Positions 35,202-45,100 of a DNA stretch of 64,000 bases are shown piece after piece (position 1 is the stretch's first letter; each line of letters begins with the position of its first letter). Position numbers and translations under genes: made by a program. The DNA is from CAYMRL01 sp964398985 (lineage in GTDB: Bacteria; Deinococcota; Deinococci; Deinococcales; Trueperaceae). The stretch is taken from positions 58,465-122,464 of the forward strand of contig CAYNOS010000002.1 in NCBI GenBank assembly GCA_964398985.1. The letters are read 5' to 3'. The notes beneath the pieces are model-generated. The model did no database searches and had not been told where the DNA came from. It was given only the letters and a program-made list of their open reading frames with translations.

Positions 35202-37361
35202 ATGTCCGACCCCACCAACGACGAAACCAGCCACTCCCAGCACCGCGACGTCGCCAGCGGCGCCCGCAGCGGAGAGCCGGCCGTGCTAGACCCGGAGTTG
35301 GAGGTCGACGCGGCCGCCAACGCCGAGCCCGCTGCGGACGAGACCGAGACCGAGCCGGCCCCGGCCGCGACGCCTTCGATCGCCGAGCCCGGCAGCTACT
35401 ACGCGACCACCCCGATCTTCTACGTCAACGCCGCCCCTCACATGGGCCACGCCTACACGACGATCCTGGTGGACGTCGTCACCCGCTTCCACCGCCTCAA
35501 GGGCGACGACACGTTCTTCCTCACCGGCACCGACGAGCACGGCGAGAACGTCCAGAAGGCCGCCGAAGCGCACGACATGTCGCCGGGGGCCTACGCCGAT
35601 GAGATCGCAGGGCAGTTCCGACAGACTTGGGACCGGCTGGGAATCCGCTACGACGACTTCATCCGCACCACCGAGGAGCGTCACAAGACCGTCGTCAGCC
35701 ACCTCCTGCAGAAGGTGTACGACGCCGGCGACATCGTCTACGGCGAGTACTCGGGCCTCTACTGCGTCAAGTGCGAGCGCTACTACACCGAGAAGGAACT
35801 CGAAGGCGGGCTGTGCCCGCAGCACGAGATCCCGCTCGAGCAGCGCACCGAGGCCAACTGGTTCTTCCGCATGGAGCAGTACCGCGAGTGGCTTAGGGAC
35901 CTGCTCCACGAGAAGCCCGACCTGATCAGGCCGGCGCGCTACCGCAACGAGGTCTTGGCGATGCTGCGCGAGCCGATCGGCGACCTCAGCATCAGCCGCC
36001 CGCGCGAGCGGGTGCCGTGGGGCATCCCGTTGCCGTGGGACGACAGCCACGTCGCCTACGTGTGGTTCGACGCGTTGATCAACTACTACTCGGCGCTCGT
36101 CTCGCGCGGCGCCGAGGACCGCTACTGGCCGCACGTGCAGCACTTCATCGCCAAGGACATCCTCAAGCCGCACGGGCTGTTCTGGCCGATCATGCTCAAG
36201 GCGGCGGGGCTGCCCCTCTACCAGCACCTCAACGTGCACGGCTACTGGCTGTACGACGAGCGCAAGATGAGCAAGTCGCTCGGCAACGTGGTCAGGCCTC
36301 TCGACCTGCAGAAGAAGTACGGCAACGACGCGCTGCGTTACTTCCTGGTGCGAGATATGACGTTCGGGCTCGACTCGAACTTCACCGAGCCGGCCATCGC
36401 CGAGCGCATCAATGCCGACCTCGCCAACGACCTCGGGAACCTGCTGAACCGCACGCTCGGGATGATTCAGCGCTACCGAGACGGCAACGTGCCGACGGCC
36501 GGACCGCTCGAGCCGATCGACGAGAGCCTCAAGCGTGCCTTCGTGTCGCTGCCCGCCACCTTCTCCCACCAGTTCGAGGCGCTGCAGTTCGACCGCGCCA
36601 TCGAGAGCGTGATGGAGGCGGTGCGGCAGGCGAACAAGTACATCGCAGAGACCAAGCCGTGGGAGCTAGCGCGCGACGAGCGGGATGCGACCCGGCTCGA
36701 CACGGTCCTCAACACCTTGGTCGAGGCTCTGCGCTGCGCCAGCATCTTGCTCGATCCCATCATCCCAGCCAAGGCGCACGAGCTGCGCAAGCAGTTGGGA
36801 ATACGCAACGCGCCGTTCGACCTCCAGTCCGCCGCCACTTGGGGATTGGTACCGGCGGGCACCAAGACAGCCCCGGGGGCGCCGCTGTTCCCGCGCATCG
36901 ACCTCGAGGCGCTGGCACGGGAGATCGCCGGCGGCGACGAGGTCGCGGCGGACGCAGCGGCCATGGAAGCCGCCGTCGCTGACGACGCGGTCGCGGACGA
37001 CGCCGTCGCGATCGAGCACGAGCTCGAGCACAAGGCCCCCATCACCATCAACGACTTCGCTCAGACCGAGCTGCGGGTGGTCACGGTCACGGCCGCCGAG
37101 CAGCATCCGAACGCCGACAAGCTCCTAGTGCTGACCGTCTCGCTAGGCAGCGAGACGCGCACCGTGGTGTCCGGCATCAAGGCGCACTACGCGCCCGCGG
37201 ACCTGATCGGCAAGCGTTTGGTGCTGGTCACCAACCTGCAATCGGTGAAGCTGCGCGGGGTCGAGAGCCAAGGCATGATCCTCGCCGCCGAGGACGAGGC
37301 CGGAACGCTCAGCCTGGTGACGCTGGACCGCGACCTGCCCGACGGCAGCGAGGTGCGCTAG
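35202..37361 (+). CDS. metG: Methionyl-tRNA synthetase with C-terminal tRNA-binding domain
   Basis: Charges tRNA-Met. 719 residues. An acidic, low-complexity extension of about 65 residues (Ala/Glu/Pro-rich) precedes the class I core: PIFYVNAAPHMGHAYTT (HIGH-like), the single zinc knuckle CVKCERYYTEKELEGGLCP with PQH, and KMSKSLGNVV. The core is very close in pattern to Thermus MetRS. From about 620 an EMAP/Trbp111-type OB-fold follows (TELRVVTVTAAEQHPNADKL, VSGIKAHY, GVESQGMILAA). ATG 35202 is chosen for GGAGGAG 3 bases upstream. Confidence 0.96.
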   Translation: MSDPTNDETSHSQHRDVASGARSGEPAVLDPELEVDAAANAEPAADETETEPAPAATPSIAEPGSYYATTPIFYVNAAPHMGHAYTTILVDVVTRFHRLKGDDTFFLTGTDEHGENVQKAAEAHDMSPGAYADEIAGQFRQTWDRLGIRYDDFIRTTEERHKTVVSHLLQKVYDAGDIVYGEYSGLYCVKCERYYTEKELEGGLCPQHEIPLEQRTEANWFFRMEQYREWLRDLLHEKPDLIRPARYRNEVLAMLREPIGDLSISRPRERVPWGIPLPWDDSHVAYVWFDALINYYSALVSRGAEDRYWPHVQHFIAKDILKPHGLFWPIMLKAAGLPLYQHLNVHGYWLYDERKMSKSLGNVVRPLDLQKKYGNDALRYFLVRDMTFGLDSNFTEPAIAERINADLANDLGNLLNRTLGMIQRYRDGNVPTAGPLEPIDESLKRAFVSLPATFSHQFEALQFDRAIESVMEAVRQANKYIAETKPWELARDERDATRLDTVLNTLVEALRCASILLDPIIPAKAHELRKQLGIRNAPFDLQSAATWGLVPAGTKTAPGAPLFPRIDLEALAREIAGGDEVAADAAAMEAAVADDAVADDAVAIEHELEHKAPITINDFAQTELRVVTVTAAEQHPNADKLLVLTVSLGSETRTVVSGIKAHYAPADLIGKRLVLVTNLQSVKLRGVESQGMILAAEDEAGTLSLVTLDRDLPDGSEVR

Positions 37362-37382
37362 CAGGCCTCGGCCACAGCCTCC

Positions 37383-38621
37383 TCAAAGCGTCCACGCGCC
37401 GGCCCGCATCACCGGCGTGGTCGTGCCATCCGCTGCGATGCCGTCGACGTCGAGCTGATTCGACCCGATCATGAAGTCGACGTGCACCAGCGATTCGTTC
37501 AGGCCCTTGTCGGCTCGCTGCTCGGCCGCCAAGGTGCGGCCGCCGGCCAAGTTGGTGGGATAGGCGCGGCCGAGGGCGAGATGCGAAGCGGCGTTCTCGT
37601 CGAAGAGGGTCTCGTAGAACAACAGCCCCATCTTGGCGATCGGGCTGGAGACTGGCACCAGCGCGATCTCCCCCAGCCGCCGAGCGCCAAGATCGGTTCG
37701 CAGGATGCCCTCGAGCGCCTGGGCGCCCTTGCTGGCGCTGGAGCCGGTGACGCTTCCCGCCGCGAAGTGCAACTCGATGTCCTCGATCATCTGGCCGTTG
37801 TAGGAGAGCGGCATGCTCGAGCGCACGACGCCGTCGACTCGCCGGCAGTGCGGGGCGGTGAACACCTCTTCGGTGGGCATGTTGGCGATGAAGTCGATGC
37901 CCGCCTCGGACGTCGAGCCGCCGCCGTCCCACAAGTGATCCTCGGCCAGCCCGACACGCAGGTCGGTGCCGGGCCCGCGCAGGTGGAGTGCGTCGAAGCG
38001 GCGGGCGTTCAGGACGTCGCGCCTGCCCTGCAGTTCGCGCGAGTGCTGTCTCCAGGCGGCCACCGGGTCGTCGAGGTCTATCCGGGTGACATGGAAGATG
38101 GCAGACCACAACGCCGCGAGCGCCTCCTCCTCGGCCAGGTCGGGGAACACGCGCCGCGCCCAGGCCGGCGAGGCCGCCGCGGCCACCGTCCACGGGATCG
38201 CGTCGCGCATCGTGTACTCGCTGTACGGCTTGCTGGCGGTCCGCCAGGCCTTCATGTAGGTCGCGTGGGCTGCCGCGTCGACCCCGCGGAGCGCGTCGGG
38301 ATCGTCGCCCACGATGGCCAGCGAGGCGGCCCCCTCCTCGGCAAGCGCGATCATGCCGTCGGCGCGGTGCTTCGGGACGATCTCGAAGCTGCCCGCGGGC
38401 GCATGGAGGAAGCGCTCTCGGGAGACCATCTCGTCGTTCCAGAAGACGTCGACGAACGGGCTGCCGAGCCGGTAGGCGATCTCGGTGCACTTGCGCACCA
38501 GCGGGGCGGCGCAGAGGGGGGCGCGGATCATCAGCTTCTGGCCAGGCTGAACGTTGACGCCGACCTTGACCAGCAGGTCGGCGTAGGCGCCCAGCAGTTC
38601 GGGTGGGGGCTCGTGAGACAT
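37383..38621 (-). CDS. M29-family aminopeptidase (aminopeptidase T-like)
   Basis: 412-residue metallopeptidase releasing N-terminal amino acids in the cytoplasm; family includes Thermus aminopeptidase T. Metal-site regions: GLAEDHLWDGGGSTSEAG, FIANMPTEEVFTAPHCRRVDG (Glu and His ligands), DIELHFAAGSV, LGEIALVPVSSPIA and HVDFMIGSNQLDVDGI (His-Asp). ATG 38621 is fixed by TAGCAT 7 bases upstream. It is convergent with metG (21 bases between). Confidence 0.93.
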   Translation of the reverse strand: MSHEPPPELLGAYADLLVKVGVNVQPGQKLMIRAPLCAAPLVRKCTEIAYRLGSPFVDVFWNDEMVSRERFLHAPAGSFEIVPKHRADGMIALAEEGAASLAIVGDDPDALRGVDAAAHATYMKAWRTASKPYSEYTMRDAIPWTVAAAASPAWARRVFPDLAEEEALAALWSAIFHVTRIDLDDPVAAWRQHSRELQGRRDVLNARRFDALHLRGPGTDLRVGLAEDHLWDGGGSTSEAGIDFIANMPTEEVFTAPHCRRVDGVVRSSMPLSYNGQMIEDIELHFAAGSVTGSSASKGAQALEGILRTDLGARRLGEIALVPVSSPIAKMGLLFYETLFDENAASHLALGRAYPTNLAGGRTLAAEQRADKGLNESLVHVDFMIGSNQLDVDGIAADGTTTPVMRAGAWTL

Positions 38622-38628
38622 GGCGAGC

Positions 38629-38634
38629 ATGCTA
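38629..38634 (-). promoter_or_regulatory. -10 box TAGCAT, leaderless promoter of the M29 aminopeptidase
   Basis: Minus-strand TAGCAT ends 7 bases before ATG 38621. Confidence 0.6.
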
Positions 38635-38654
38635 CAGCGCCCTTCGCCCGACGG

Positions 38655-38812
38655 TAGTCGGCAGCGGTGCCGACCGGGTAGCCGCGAGCTTCTGCGCTCC
38701 GCCGGGCCTGACTTACAATCGCCTCAGCGAGCCCGCGATGCCTGACTGCCGGGCCCGGACGGGTGCGACTCCGCTGCCGACGGTCACCACAGTCCGGATG
38801 CGAGAAGGAGGA
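38655..38812 (+). promoter_or_regulatory. FMN riboswitch (RFN element), 3' half clear, 5' half diverged
   Basis: The 3' half is a strong match: GGTGCGACTCC, GCCGACGGTCA and AGTCCGGATGCGAGAAGGAG at 38762-38810, the conserved ending of FMN aptamers. AGAAGGAGGAGG at its edge resembles a ribosome site, pointing to translational control. The 5' half is less certain: GGCAGCGGTGCCGACCGG with GCCGCGAGC at 38660-38689 resembles the usual GGGCAGGGTG ... CCGACCGGCGGT ... GCCCGCGAGC but with deletions. A TACAAT box at 38714-38719 falls inside, which would make a shorter transcript lacking that half. The downstream gene (riboflavin reductase domain) supports the call. Confidence 0.7.
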
Positions 38813-38849
38813 GGGCGAGGCTACCGCTTCTCAGTTGCCCGCCCAGCGT

Positions 38850-39635
38850 ATGCATCGAGGCATGGTGGCGAGCGACCTACCGGAGCATGAGCAGAACGAG
38901 GTCTTCCACGCCGTCAAGACCTTGGGGCGTCCGTTCGTGCTCTACAAGACCGCGATGTCCTTGGACGGCAAGATCGCGGTGCGCACCGGGCGCTCGCGCT
39001 GGATCACCGCCGAGCCGGCGCGCGAACGCGTTCACCGCTGGCGCAGCGAGTTCGACGCGGTGGCCGTCGGCGTCAACACGGTGCTTCTCGACGACCCCGA
39101 GCTGACCGCTCGGATACCGGGCGGCCGCACGCCCCTCAAGGTCGTCTTCGACAGCGTCGCCCGCACTCCGCTCACGGCCAGGCTGTTCTCCCCCGACGCC
39201 AGCGGCGCCCCCGCGCGCGTGCAGCTCTTCTGCACGTCCGAGGCGCCAGCCGTCCGCGTGCGGGCGCTGCGCTCCGCCGGCGCCACGGTCACCGAGGTGC
39301 CGGCAGTTCGCGGCCGGCCGGACGTGCGCTCGGCCCTGGCCGAACTGCTCAAGCGCGACGTGACCAGCGTGCTACTCGAGGGCGGCGGCACGCTCGCGTG
39401 GGACTTCTTCGCCAGCGGCGCGGTCGACCGTGTGGCATGGTTCATCGCCCCGAAGCTGCTGGGGGGCTCGGCGGCGGGTCCTCTCGGGGGACTCGGGGTG
39501 GCGAGCGTCGACGAGGCCTTCCAGTTGACCGAGCTGCACACCGAGCATGTCGGGCCCGACTTGTTGATCACCGGCCGCGTGGCGGGCGCTGGGAGGCCGG
39601 CAGCCTCGGATCCGGCAGCTGTAGAGCGCGAGTGA
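38850..39635 (+). CDS. RibD C-terminal reductase domain protein (lacks deaminase half)
   Basis: 261 residues with only the dihydrofolate-reductase-like domain of RibD, which reduces the ribosyl pyrimidine intermediate of riboflavin synthesis using NADPH. LGRPFVLYKTAMSLDGKIAV begins exactly where the reductase half begins in bifunctional RibD; FDAVAVGVNTVLLDDPELTA, LLEGGGTLAWDFFASG and FIAPKLLGG follow. The N-terminal zinc deaminase domain (HAE...PCxxxGxTPPC) is absent; only about 30 linker-like residues precede. Start uncertain (ATG 38850 or 38862). Its FMN riboswitch indicates a real role in flavin synthesis rather than folate metabolism. Confidence 0.85.
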   Translation: MHRGMVASDLPEHEQNEVFHAVKTLGRPFVLYKTAMSLDGKIAVRTGRSRWITAEPARERVHRWRSEFDAVAVGVNTVLLDDPELTARIPGGRTPLKVVFDSVARTPLTARLFSPDASGAPARVQLFCTSEAPAVRVRALRSAGATVTEVPAVRGRPDVRSALAELLKRDVTSVLLEGGGTLAWDFFASGAVDRVAWFIAPKLLGGSAAGPLGGLGVASVDEAFQLTELHTEHVGPDLLITGRVAGAGRPAASDPAAVERE

Positions 39636-39653
39636 TGCCACCTGGAGGACAGC

Positions 39654-40322
39654 ATGCACATCTACCGAGACCGCCGAGATGCCGGCCGGAGTCTGGCGCG
39701 GGCCCTGGAAGGGCGCCGCTGGCATGGTGAGCCGCTGGTCCTCGCCCTACCCCGCGGCGGGGTGCCGGTGGCCTATGAGGTGGCGGACGCGCTCGACGCT
39801 CCGCTCGACGTGCTGACGGTGCGCAAGCTCGGGGCCCCCGGTCACGAGGAACTTGCGCTGGGCGCGATCGCCAGCGGCGGTGCGCAGGTGCTCAACGAGG
39901 ACCTCATCGCGCAGCTGCATGTCTCTGGCGCCGCCATCGACGCCGTCATCGAGCGCGAGACGTCCGAGCTTCGGCGGCGGGAGCGCTCCTACCGGGCGGG
40001 CCGCGCACCTCTCGAGTTGGACGGCCTGTCGGTCGTGCTCGTCGATGACGGCCTGGCCACCGGCGCGACGATGAGCGCGGCGGTCCAGGCGGCGCGTTCG
40101 CTGGGCGCCGCGGAGATCGTGATCGCGGTACCGGTCGGGCCGCCCGACACGCTGGAGCGCCTGGCTTGCGAGGCGGACGAGGTCGTGTGCCCCGAGCCGC
40201 GCAGGGACCTCAGCAGCGTCGGGCAGTGGTTCGCCGATTTCTCGCAGACCAGCGACGACGAGGTCAAACGACTGCTGGCCGAGGCTGCAGCTCGGACGCG
40301 TGGCTCTAGCCGCCGGGATTGA
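39654..40322 (+). CDS. Phosphoribosyltransferase-domain protein
   Basis: 222 residues. Type I PRT fold: LVLALPRGGVPVAYEVADAL near residue 28, RKLGAPGHEELALGAIASGG, and the PRPP loop LSVVLVDDGLATGATMSAAV near 126. This pattern is that of predicted PRTs often found alone or joined to a hydrolase; the acceptor base is unknown. AGGACAGC precedes the ATG, 18 bases after the RibD-domain gene, so one operon is likely. It overlaps the convergent DUF486 gene by 17 bases. Confidence 0.85.
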   Translation: MHIYRDRRDAGRSLARALEGRRWHGEPLVLALPRGGVPVAYEVADALDAPLDVLTVRKLGAPGHEELALGAIASGGAQVLNEDLIAQLHVSGAAIDAVIERETSELRRRERSYRAGRAPLELDGLSVVLVDDGLATGATMSAAVQAARSLGAAEIVIAVPVGPPDTLERLACEADEVVCPEPRRDLSSVGQWFADFSQTSDDEVKRLLAEAAARTRGSSRRD

Positions 40323-40665
40323 GCAACCCGCGGAACATGAAGTAGGCGGCGCCCAGGAGGCACAGGCCCGCCCAGAGGTAGTCGAGCTTCAGGGGTTCCT
40401 TGAGGTAGAGGAACGCGAACGGCACGAACACCGTCAGCGTGATGATCTCCTGCAGCACCTTGAGTTGGCCGACCGACAGCACGCTGTGCCCGATGCGGTT
40501 GGCCGGTACCTGCAGCAGGTACTCGAAGAGCGCGATGCCCCACGACACCAAGGCTGCGAACAACCACGGCTTGTGATTGAGGTTCTTGAGATGGCCGTAC
40601 CACGCGAACGTCATGAACACGTTGCTACAGGCGAGCATGATGATGGTGATCCATACCGGCCGCAC
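40306..40665 (-). CDS. DUF486-family small membrane protein (DMT-like)
   Basis: 119 residues, four predicted helices: WITIIMLACSNVFMTFAWYG, PWLFAALVSWGIALFEYLLQ, a third around LQEIITLTVFVPFAFLYL and a fourth YLWAGLCLLGAAYFMFRG. VPANRIGHSV in the middle is typical of DUF486, half-size relatives of drug/metabolite transporters that probably dimerise. GTG start at 40665. Substrate unknown. Confidence 0.88.
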   Translation of the reverse strand: MRPVWITIIMLACSNVFMTFAWYGHLKNLNHKPWLFAALVSWGIALFEYLLQVPANRIGHSVLSVGQLKVLQEIITLTVFVPFAFLYLKEPLKLDYLWAGLCLLGAAYFMFRGLLNPGG

Positions 40666-40993
40666 GCTAGATCGGCGCTAGCCTACATCCCCGCGCGCTG
40701 CCGCGCTGCGCCTTGGCCACCGGCACCCCCGGCGCCGGTCTACCCGCTCCTCGACGTCGAACCCCAGGCAATCGTCTCGGGTGAAGCCAACGTCTGGTCG
40801 GTCGGCATCCGGATGCAGTAGCTATGCGCAGCGTCGTGGTGTGCCACCGTCGCGCAGGCACCCGTAGAAGTAGCTGCGTTGATTCTGCCCGACTCCGCCC
40901 CCGGACGACCGACTAACGCTCGACTGACGTACCGCTCGCTAGCGTGACGCAAGGCGGGGTCGGCCCCGCATGAGTGTGCGAGAGGAGCGAACG
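40666..40993. other. Intergenic region between DUF486 and Kelch genes
   Basis: About 330 bases without a supported gene. A TANNNT box (TAGCGT, 40940-40945) and a GCGGGG-TCGG-CCCCGC hairpin at 40954-40969 precede the Kelch gene and may be its promoter and 5' UTR. An open plus-strand tail ending at 40821 (PQAIVSGEANVWSVGIRMQ) reads like protein but has no start. Confidence 0.4.
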
Positions 40994-42001
40994 ATGGTGT
41001 CGAGAGTGATTCGGTTGGGGTTCACATGGTGGTTGGTGCTCCTTGCGGTGCTGGCGCTGTCTTGGGTGAGCGCGCAGCCGGGGCCGAGGTCGCTCGCGAC
41101 GGTGCTCTATGTTCCGACGGTCGACAAGGTGCTTGTCTTCGGAGGACTGACCAGCGCCATGCCCGACGTCGCGCCGGAGGACCGCGTCTGGTGGTGGGAC
41201 CCGAGGACGGGCGCGTGGAGCGAGAGCGGCGCGACCGATGCTCCGGGTGCAGCTCTGGCGTTCCACGAACCGAGTGGCTTGGTGGTGGCATACGGCACCA
41301 GGGGAGAACTCCGTACTGGAGAGACCTGGCTCTTCGATCCGGTCTCGGAGACCTGGGAGGACGTCACCGCAGAGTCGAGCGTCAAGCCGACGACAGGCGT
41401 CGGGCCCGGCATGGTCTACGACCCGACGATCGAGAAGGTCATCATGTTCGGCGGGATGAACCCGATGGACGGCACGGTCTACCCGTTCACCTGGGAGTAC
41501 GACGTGGACGCGCGCGAGTGGACGCGCGTGCCGACGACAGCCGCGCCTCAGGGCAGGAACTTCTTCGCGATCGCCACCGACCATCGGACGGGGCGCATGG
41601 TGATACACGGCGGCTATAGCGTCTTGAGCTTCACCTACACGTACGACCCCGTCGAGCGCTCCTGGCAGCGCGGCGCCGAAGGGCCGCGAGCAGATCCTCG
41701 CGACCCGGAATTCTCCTTCAACGCTATGGTCTACGACCACGACAGCGGTCTGCTCGTCCACTACGGTGGTCTCGGCGACTACGCCAACGGCGTGTGGATC
41801 TACGACGTCTCATCCGACACCTGGGAGGAGCTGGTGACGGAGGGCATGCCCGCCCAGCGCTGGGCGCACGGCATGACCTCGGTGCCAGGGCTAGGCGTCG
41901 TGGTGTTCGGCGGCAACGTCAGCAATGTGTTCCCACAGGGGCCCGCGACTGACGAGCTGTGGGTGCTCGACGCCGTCGAGCGCCGCTGGGAGCTGAGATG
42001 A
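40994..42001 (+). CDS. Exported Kelch-repeat beta-propeller protein
   Basis: 335 residues with a signal peptide (WWLVLLAVLALSWVSAQ). Repeats of about 50 residues carry Kelch features: VLVFGG..., DRVWWWDPRTGAWSE, ETWLFDPVSETWEDV, KVIMFGGMNPMDG, WEYDVDAREWTRV, RMVIHGGYSV, VWIYDVSSDTWEEL, VVVFGGNVSN. About six blades, so a scaffold for surface binding; no catalytic domain. ATG 40994 is chosen for GAGAGGAG 6 bases upstream. The stop overlaps a small downstream ORF (ATGA). Confidence 0.85.
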   Translation: MVSRVIRLGFTWWLVLLAVLALSWVSAQPGPRSLATVLYVPTVDKVLVFGGLTSAMPDVAPEDRVWWWDPRTGAWSESGATDAPGAALAFHEPSGLVVAYGTRGELRTGETWLFDPVSETWEDVTAESSVKPTTGVGPGMVYDPTIEKVIMFGGMNPMDGTVYPFTWEYDVDAREWTRVPTTAAPQGRNFFAIATDHRTGRMVIHGGYSVLSFTYTYDPVERSWQRGAEGPRADPRDPEFSFNAMVYDHDSGLLVHYGGLGDYANGVWIYDVSSDTWEELVTEGMPAQRWAHGMTSVPGLGVVVFGGNVSNVFPQGPATDELWVLDAVERRWELR

Positions 42002-42102
42002 GGACATTGAACCCGAGCACATGGGGCGACGCTGGTCACCGCTTTACAGAGCGCGAGATAGCTGACGCAGAGTCCCTGCGGGAGCACTTGGGGGCCGATT
42101 AG
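41998..42102 (+). CDS. Possible 34-residue ORF coupled to the Kelch gene
   Basis: Starts in the ATGA overlap with the Kelch stop and ends at TAG 42100. The product is hydrophilic and helical toward its end (FTEREIADAESLREHLGAD). Coupling favours translation, but there is no other support and it may be chance. Confidence 0.3.
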   Translation: MRTLNPSTWGDAGHRFTEREIADAESLREHLGAD

Positions 42103-42167
42103 ATCGTCTACGTGGGGATCAATCGCGTCGCCGACGATCCAAGCCCCCGGTCGTCGGCGCCGTCGGC

Positions 42168-42173
42168 TATGCT
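42168..42173 (+). promoter_or_regulatory. -10 box TATGCT, leaderless promoter of the first BTAD regulator
   Basis: TATGCT ends 5 bases before ATG 42179. Confidence 0.5.
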
Positions 42174-42178
42174 TCCTC

Positions 42179-45100
42179 ATGTCCGTCTTCGTGCGGCTGT
42201 GTGGCAGGCCGCGGCTCACGGTCGGGGAGCAGGTGTTCGAACCGCCCGCCGACCGGCGCAGCGCATTGTTGTACTACCTGGCGCATGTCGGGGGCTGGGT
42301 ACCGCGGGAAGACCTGCTGTGTCTGTTCTGGCCCGACTTCGCGGAGAACAGAGCAAGGGCCAACTTGCGTCAGTTGACTTTCGTCGTCCGGAACGCTCGC
42401 TTCGGGCGAGACCTGGAGGTCGAGAAGACGCGGCTGCGCTTCATGCCCATGACAGACCTTCGTTCATTCGCTGCCGCCTCCGGCGGTGGCGCACCTTCAG
42501 TCTGGCCTGGGCCACTACTGGAAGGGTTCCGCATCAACGGAGCTCCGGAGTTCGATTCTTGGCTCGAGCTCGAGCGTGGCGCCTGGGAGAAGCGCTTCCG
42601 ACAGCAACTCCTGGTTGAAGTCGCGGCCTCCCATGATCCCGAGTCGGCATGCTCCAGCCTCGAGGCTTGGCTCGCGCACTCTCCACTTGACGAGGAGTGC
42701 CTGCGACTGCTGCTTAGCCTAGTCGCAACCCAAGCCGGGCGCTCGTCGGCGCTGGCGCGCTTCGACGACTTCACTGCTCGCCTGCAACTCGAGATCGGCG
42801 TTGCACCGGAGAGAGAGACCCTGGACCTCGTCGAGAACCTGCGCCACCACGATCTGACGCACGGGTCGCTCGGGAAGCTGGACGACGCGTCGCCACTTGC
42901 GCGCCACACCTCGCGGCGGGCGTCAGCCGGCAGGCAGCGACAGTGGCAGGTCGCTGGCACGGCGTTCGTGGGGCGCGAGTCGGAGCTTCGTCTACTGGCC
43001 GATCTTCTTGCGCCCAGGGGTGCCGTAGTCACCCTGCTAGCTCCGGGCGGAATGGGCAAGACAAGGCTGGCACTGGAGGCTGCCGAGCGGCTTGGTTCAC
43101 GCTTCCCTGATGGCGCCACCGTGGTTCCGCTCGTCGCAGTTCAGGCGGCGGACGACGTGGCTTCCGCCGTCGTCGACGCCTTGGGCGTACGTCCTCCGCA
43201 GGAGCGCACTGCCTCCGAGGCTGTCGAGGCGGCATTGAAGGGCTCGAGGGTTCTTGTGGTACTCGACAACGTCGAACAAGTGCCTGAGGTGGCTCGTGTC
43301 GTCGAGCGCTGGCGCGAGGCTGCACCCGGCGTCTCTTGGCTGTTGACGTCGAGGGTCAGGGTTGGTGTTCGGGGGGAGTCGGTACTGGAACTGGGCGGGC
43401 TTCCTTACCCAAGTGGAGGCGAGGACGTCAAGGCGGCGCACTCCGCCATTGCACTGCTTCGCGACCGCGCTCGCGGAGCGAGCATCGAGCTGCGGCTGGA
43501 TCGGGACGGGCCCGCGCTCGCGAGGGTCACGCGCCTGACCGGCGGCATGCCGCTCGCCCTCGAACTGGCGGCCGGCTGGTTGAGGGTCTTGCCGCTCGAC
43601 AAGATCGCCGACGAACTCGAGAGCGGGCTCGACGTGCTGGTGGCGGCCGGCGAGGGCGCTACTCCCAGACACGCGAGCCTCCGCGCCGTGTTCGACGCCA
43701 CCTGGTCGGCGCTGCCTGAGGCCGAGAGGGCAGCGCTGACTAGGCTGTCGGTGTTCCGCGGTGGCTTCACCGAGGCCGCAGCTCGCGAGGTCGCTGACGT
43801 CGGCCGGCCCATGCTGCTGAAGTTGCGCAACCGCTCGATGATCGAGCTCAACGCCTCCGGGCGGTTCGATTGGCATCCGCTCCTGGGCAGCTACCTGCGC
43901 GAGCGCTCACCCCCGGAAACGACTGGGCCCGCACAGGAGCGGCACGCTCGTTACTTCATGGAGCTGCTCGCCCACTGCGAACGGATCGGGCAGCGCGACG
44001 GCGAGGTCGAGGCGATCGAGACGCTCAAGGCTGAGCACCCGAACCTGGAGGCGGCCTGGGACAAGGCGGTGGAGCTTCAGTGGTGGGACGACCTCGTCGC
44101 AGGCGGCGCGATGTTCGGTCTCTCTTACGAGGCGCTCGGGCGCGGCCGTCGCTGGGCCGAGCTGCTTCGCTACGCGTTGGCGCGCATGCCGCGCGACACG
44201 GTGCCGTGGGCGCTCCTCGAATGCCACGAGGCGTCGATGGCTCAGTTCGCAGGCAGGTACCAACAGGCTTTCGACAGGAGGGCGGTGGCCGTCGAAGTCC
44301 TGCGCGATCACGCCGACGAAGACCCCTTCTCGCTGGCGTGGGGTCTTACGCTGTTGGCGGAACCTCTATGGTCACTGGACCGCCCAGACGAGGCGCGCGC
44401 GGCTCTGCGCGAGTCGGTCGACCTTCTCGAGCGTGCGGGCCAGGGTGACCTGCTCTTCATACCGATGACGAAGCTCCTGGCGTTCGCCGACAACCCGGCG
44501 GAGCACGAACACTGGTACGAGAGGCTGCGGAAGTGGCGTGCCGAGCCCACCGCGAAGCCGGACCAGGCGGCGAACCTGAGGTTGCATGCGAAGTACCTGG
44601 CGGTCGTTCACGGGGCACACGAGGAGGCCGTGGCCACGATCGAGGCCGCGCTCGACATCGAGCGAGCCCAAGGCTGGTACCAGTCTGCGATCGGCGCCAT
44701 ACTCATGACGGCAGCCGAGCTGCGGGCAGATGCCGGGCACGTCGAGACGGCCATCGCGTACGCCGAGCAGTACCTCGAGAGCTGGGACCCCGGCTGGGCG
44801 TCGAACCAGGCCGGCATCGGCGAGCCGCTGGCGTTGAGGGCCGAGTTGGGCTGGCTGCGCGGTGACGAGGGCGCCGATAAGCTGCTGGAGTCGAACACCC
44901 AGGCGCGCAGCACGCACCGTGGGCTCCTCATCCTCGCCCACCTGAACAGGTGCCAGGGCGCTCTGGGAGCCGCTCGCTCCTGCGCCGACGAGGCGAGGGC
45001 GCGCATCGAGCGTGAACGCGTCGGCCTGGACAGGGCGGCGTGGAAGCTACGTGCGTTGGTGGCCGGGCTCGAGGTGTCGCTTGCGTCGCAGGAACTCGCC

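Noticed and set aside
38755..38812. Cobalamin riboswitch
   Set aside because: GGTGCGACTCC looks cobalamin-like, but AGTCCGGATGCGAGAAGGAG and the riboflavin gene fit the FMN element; no B12 box.
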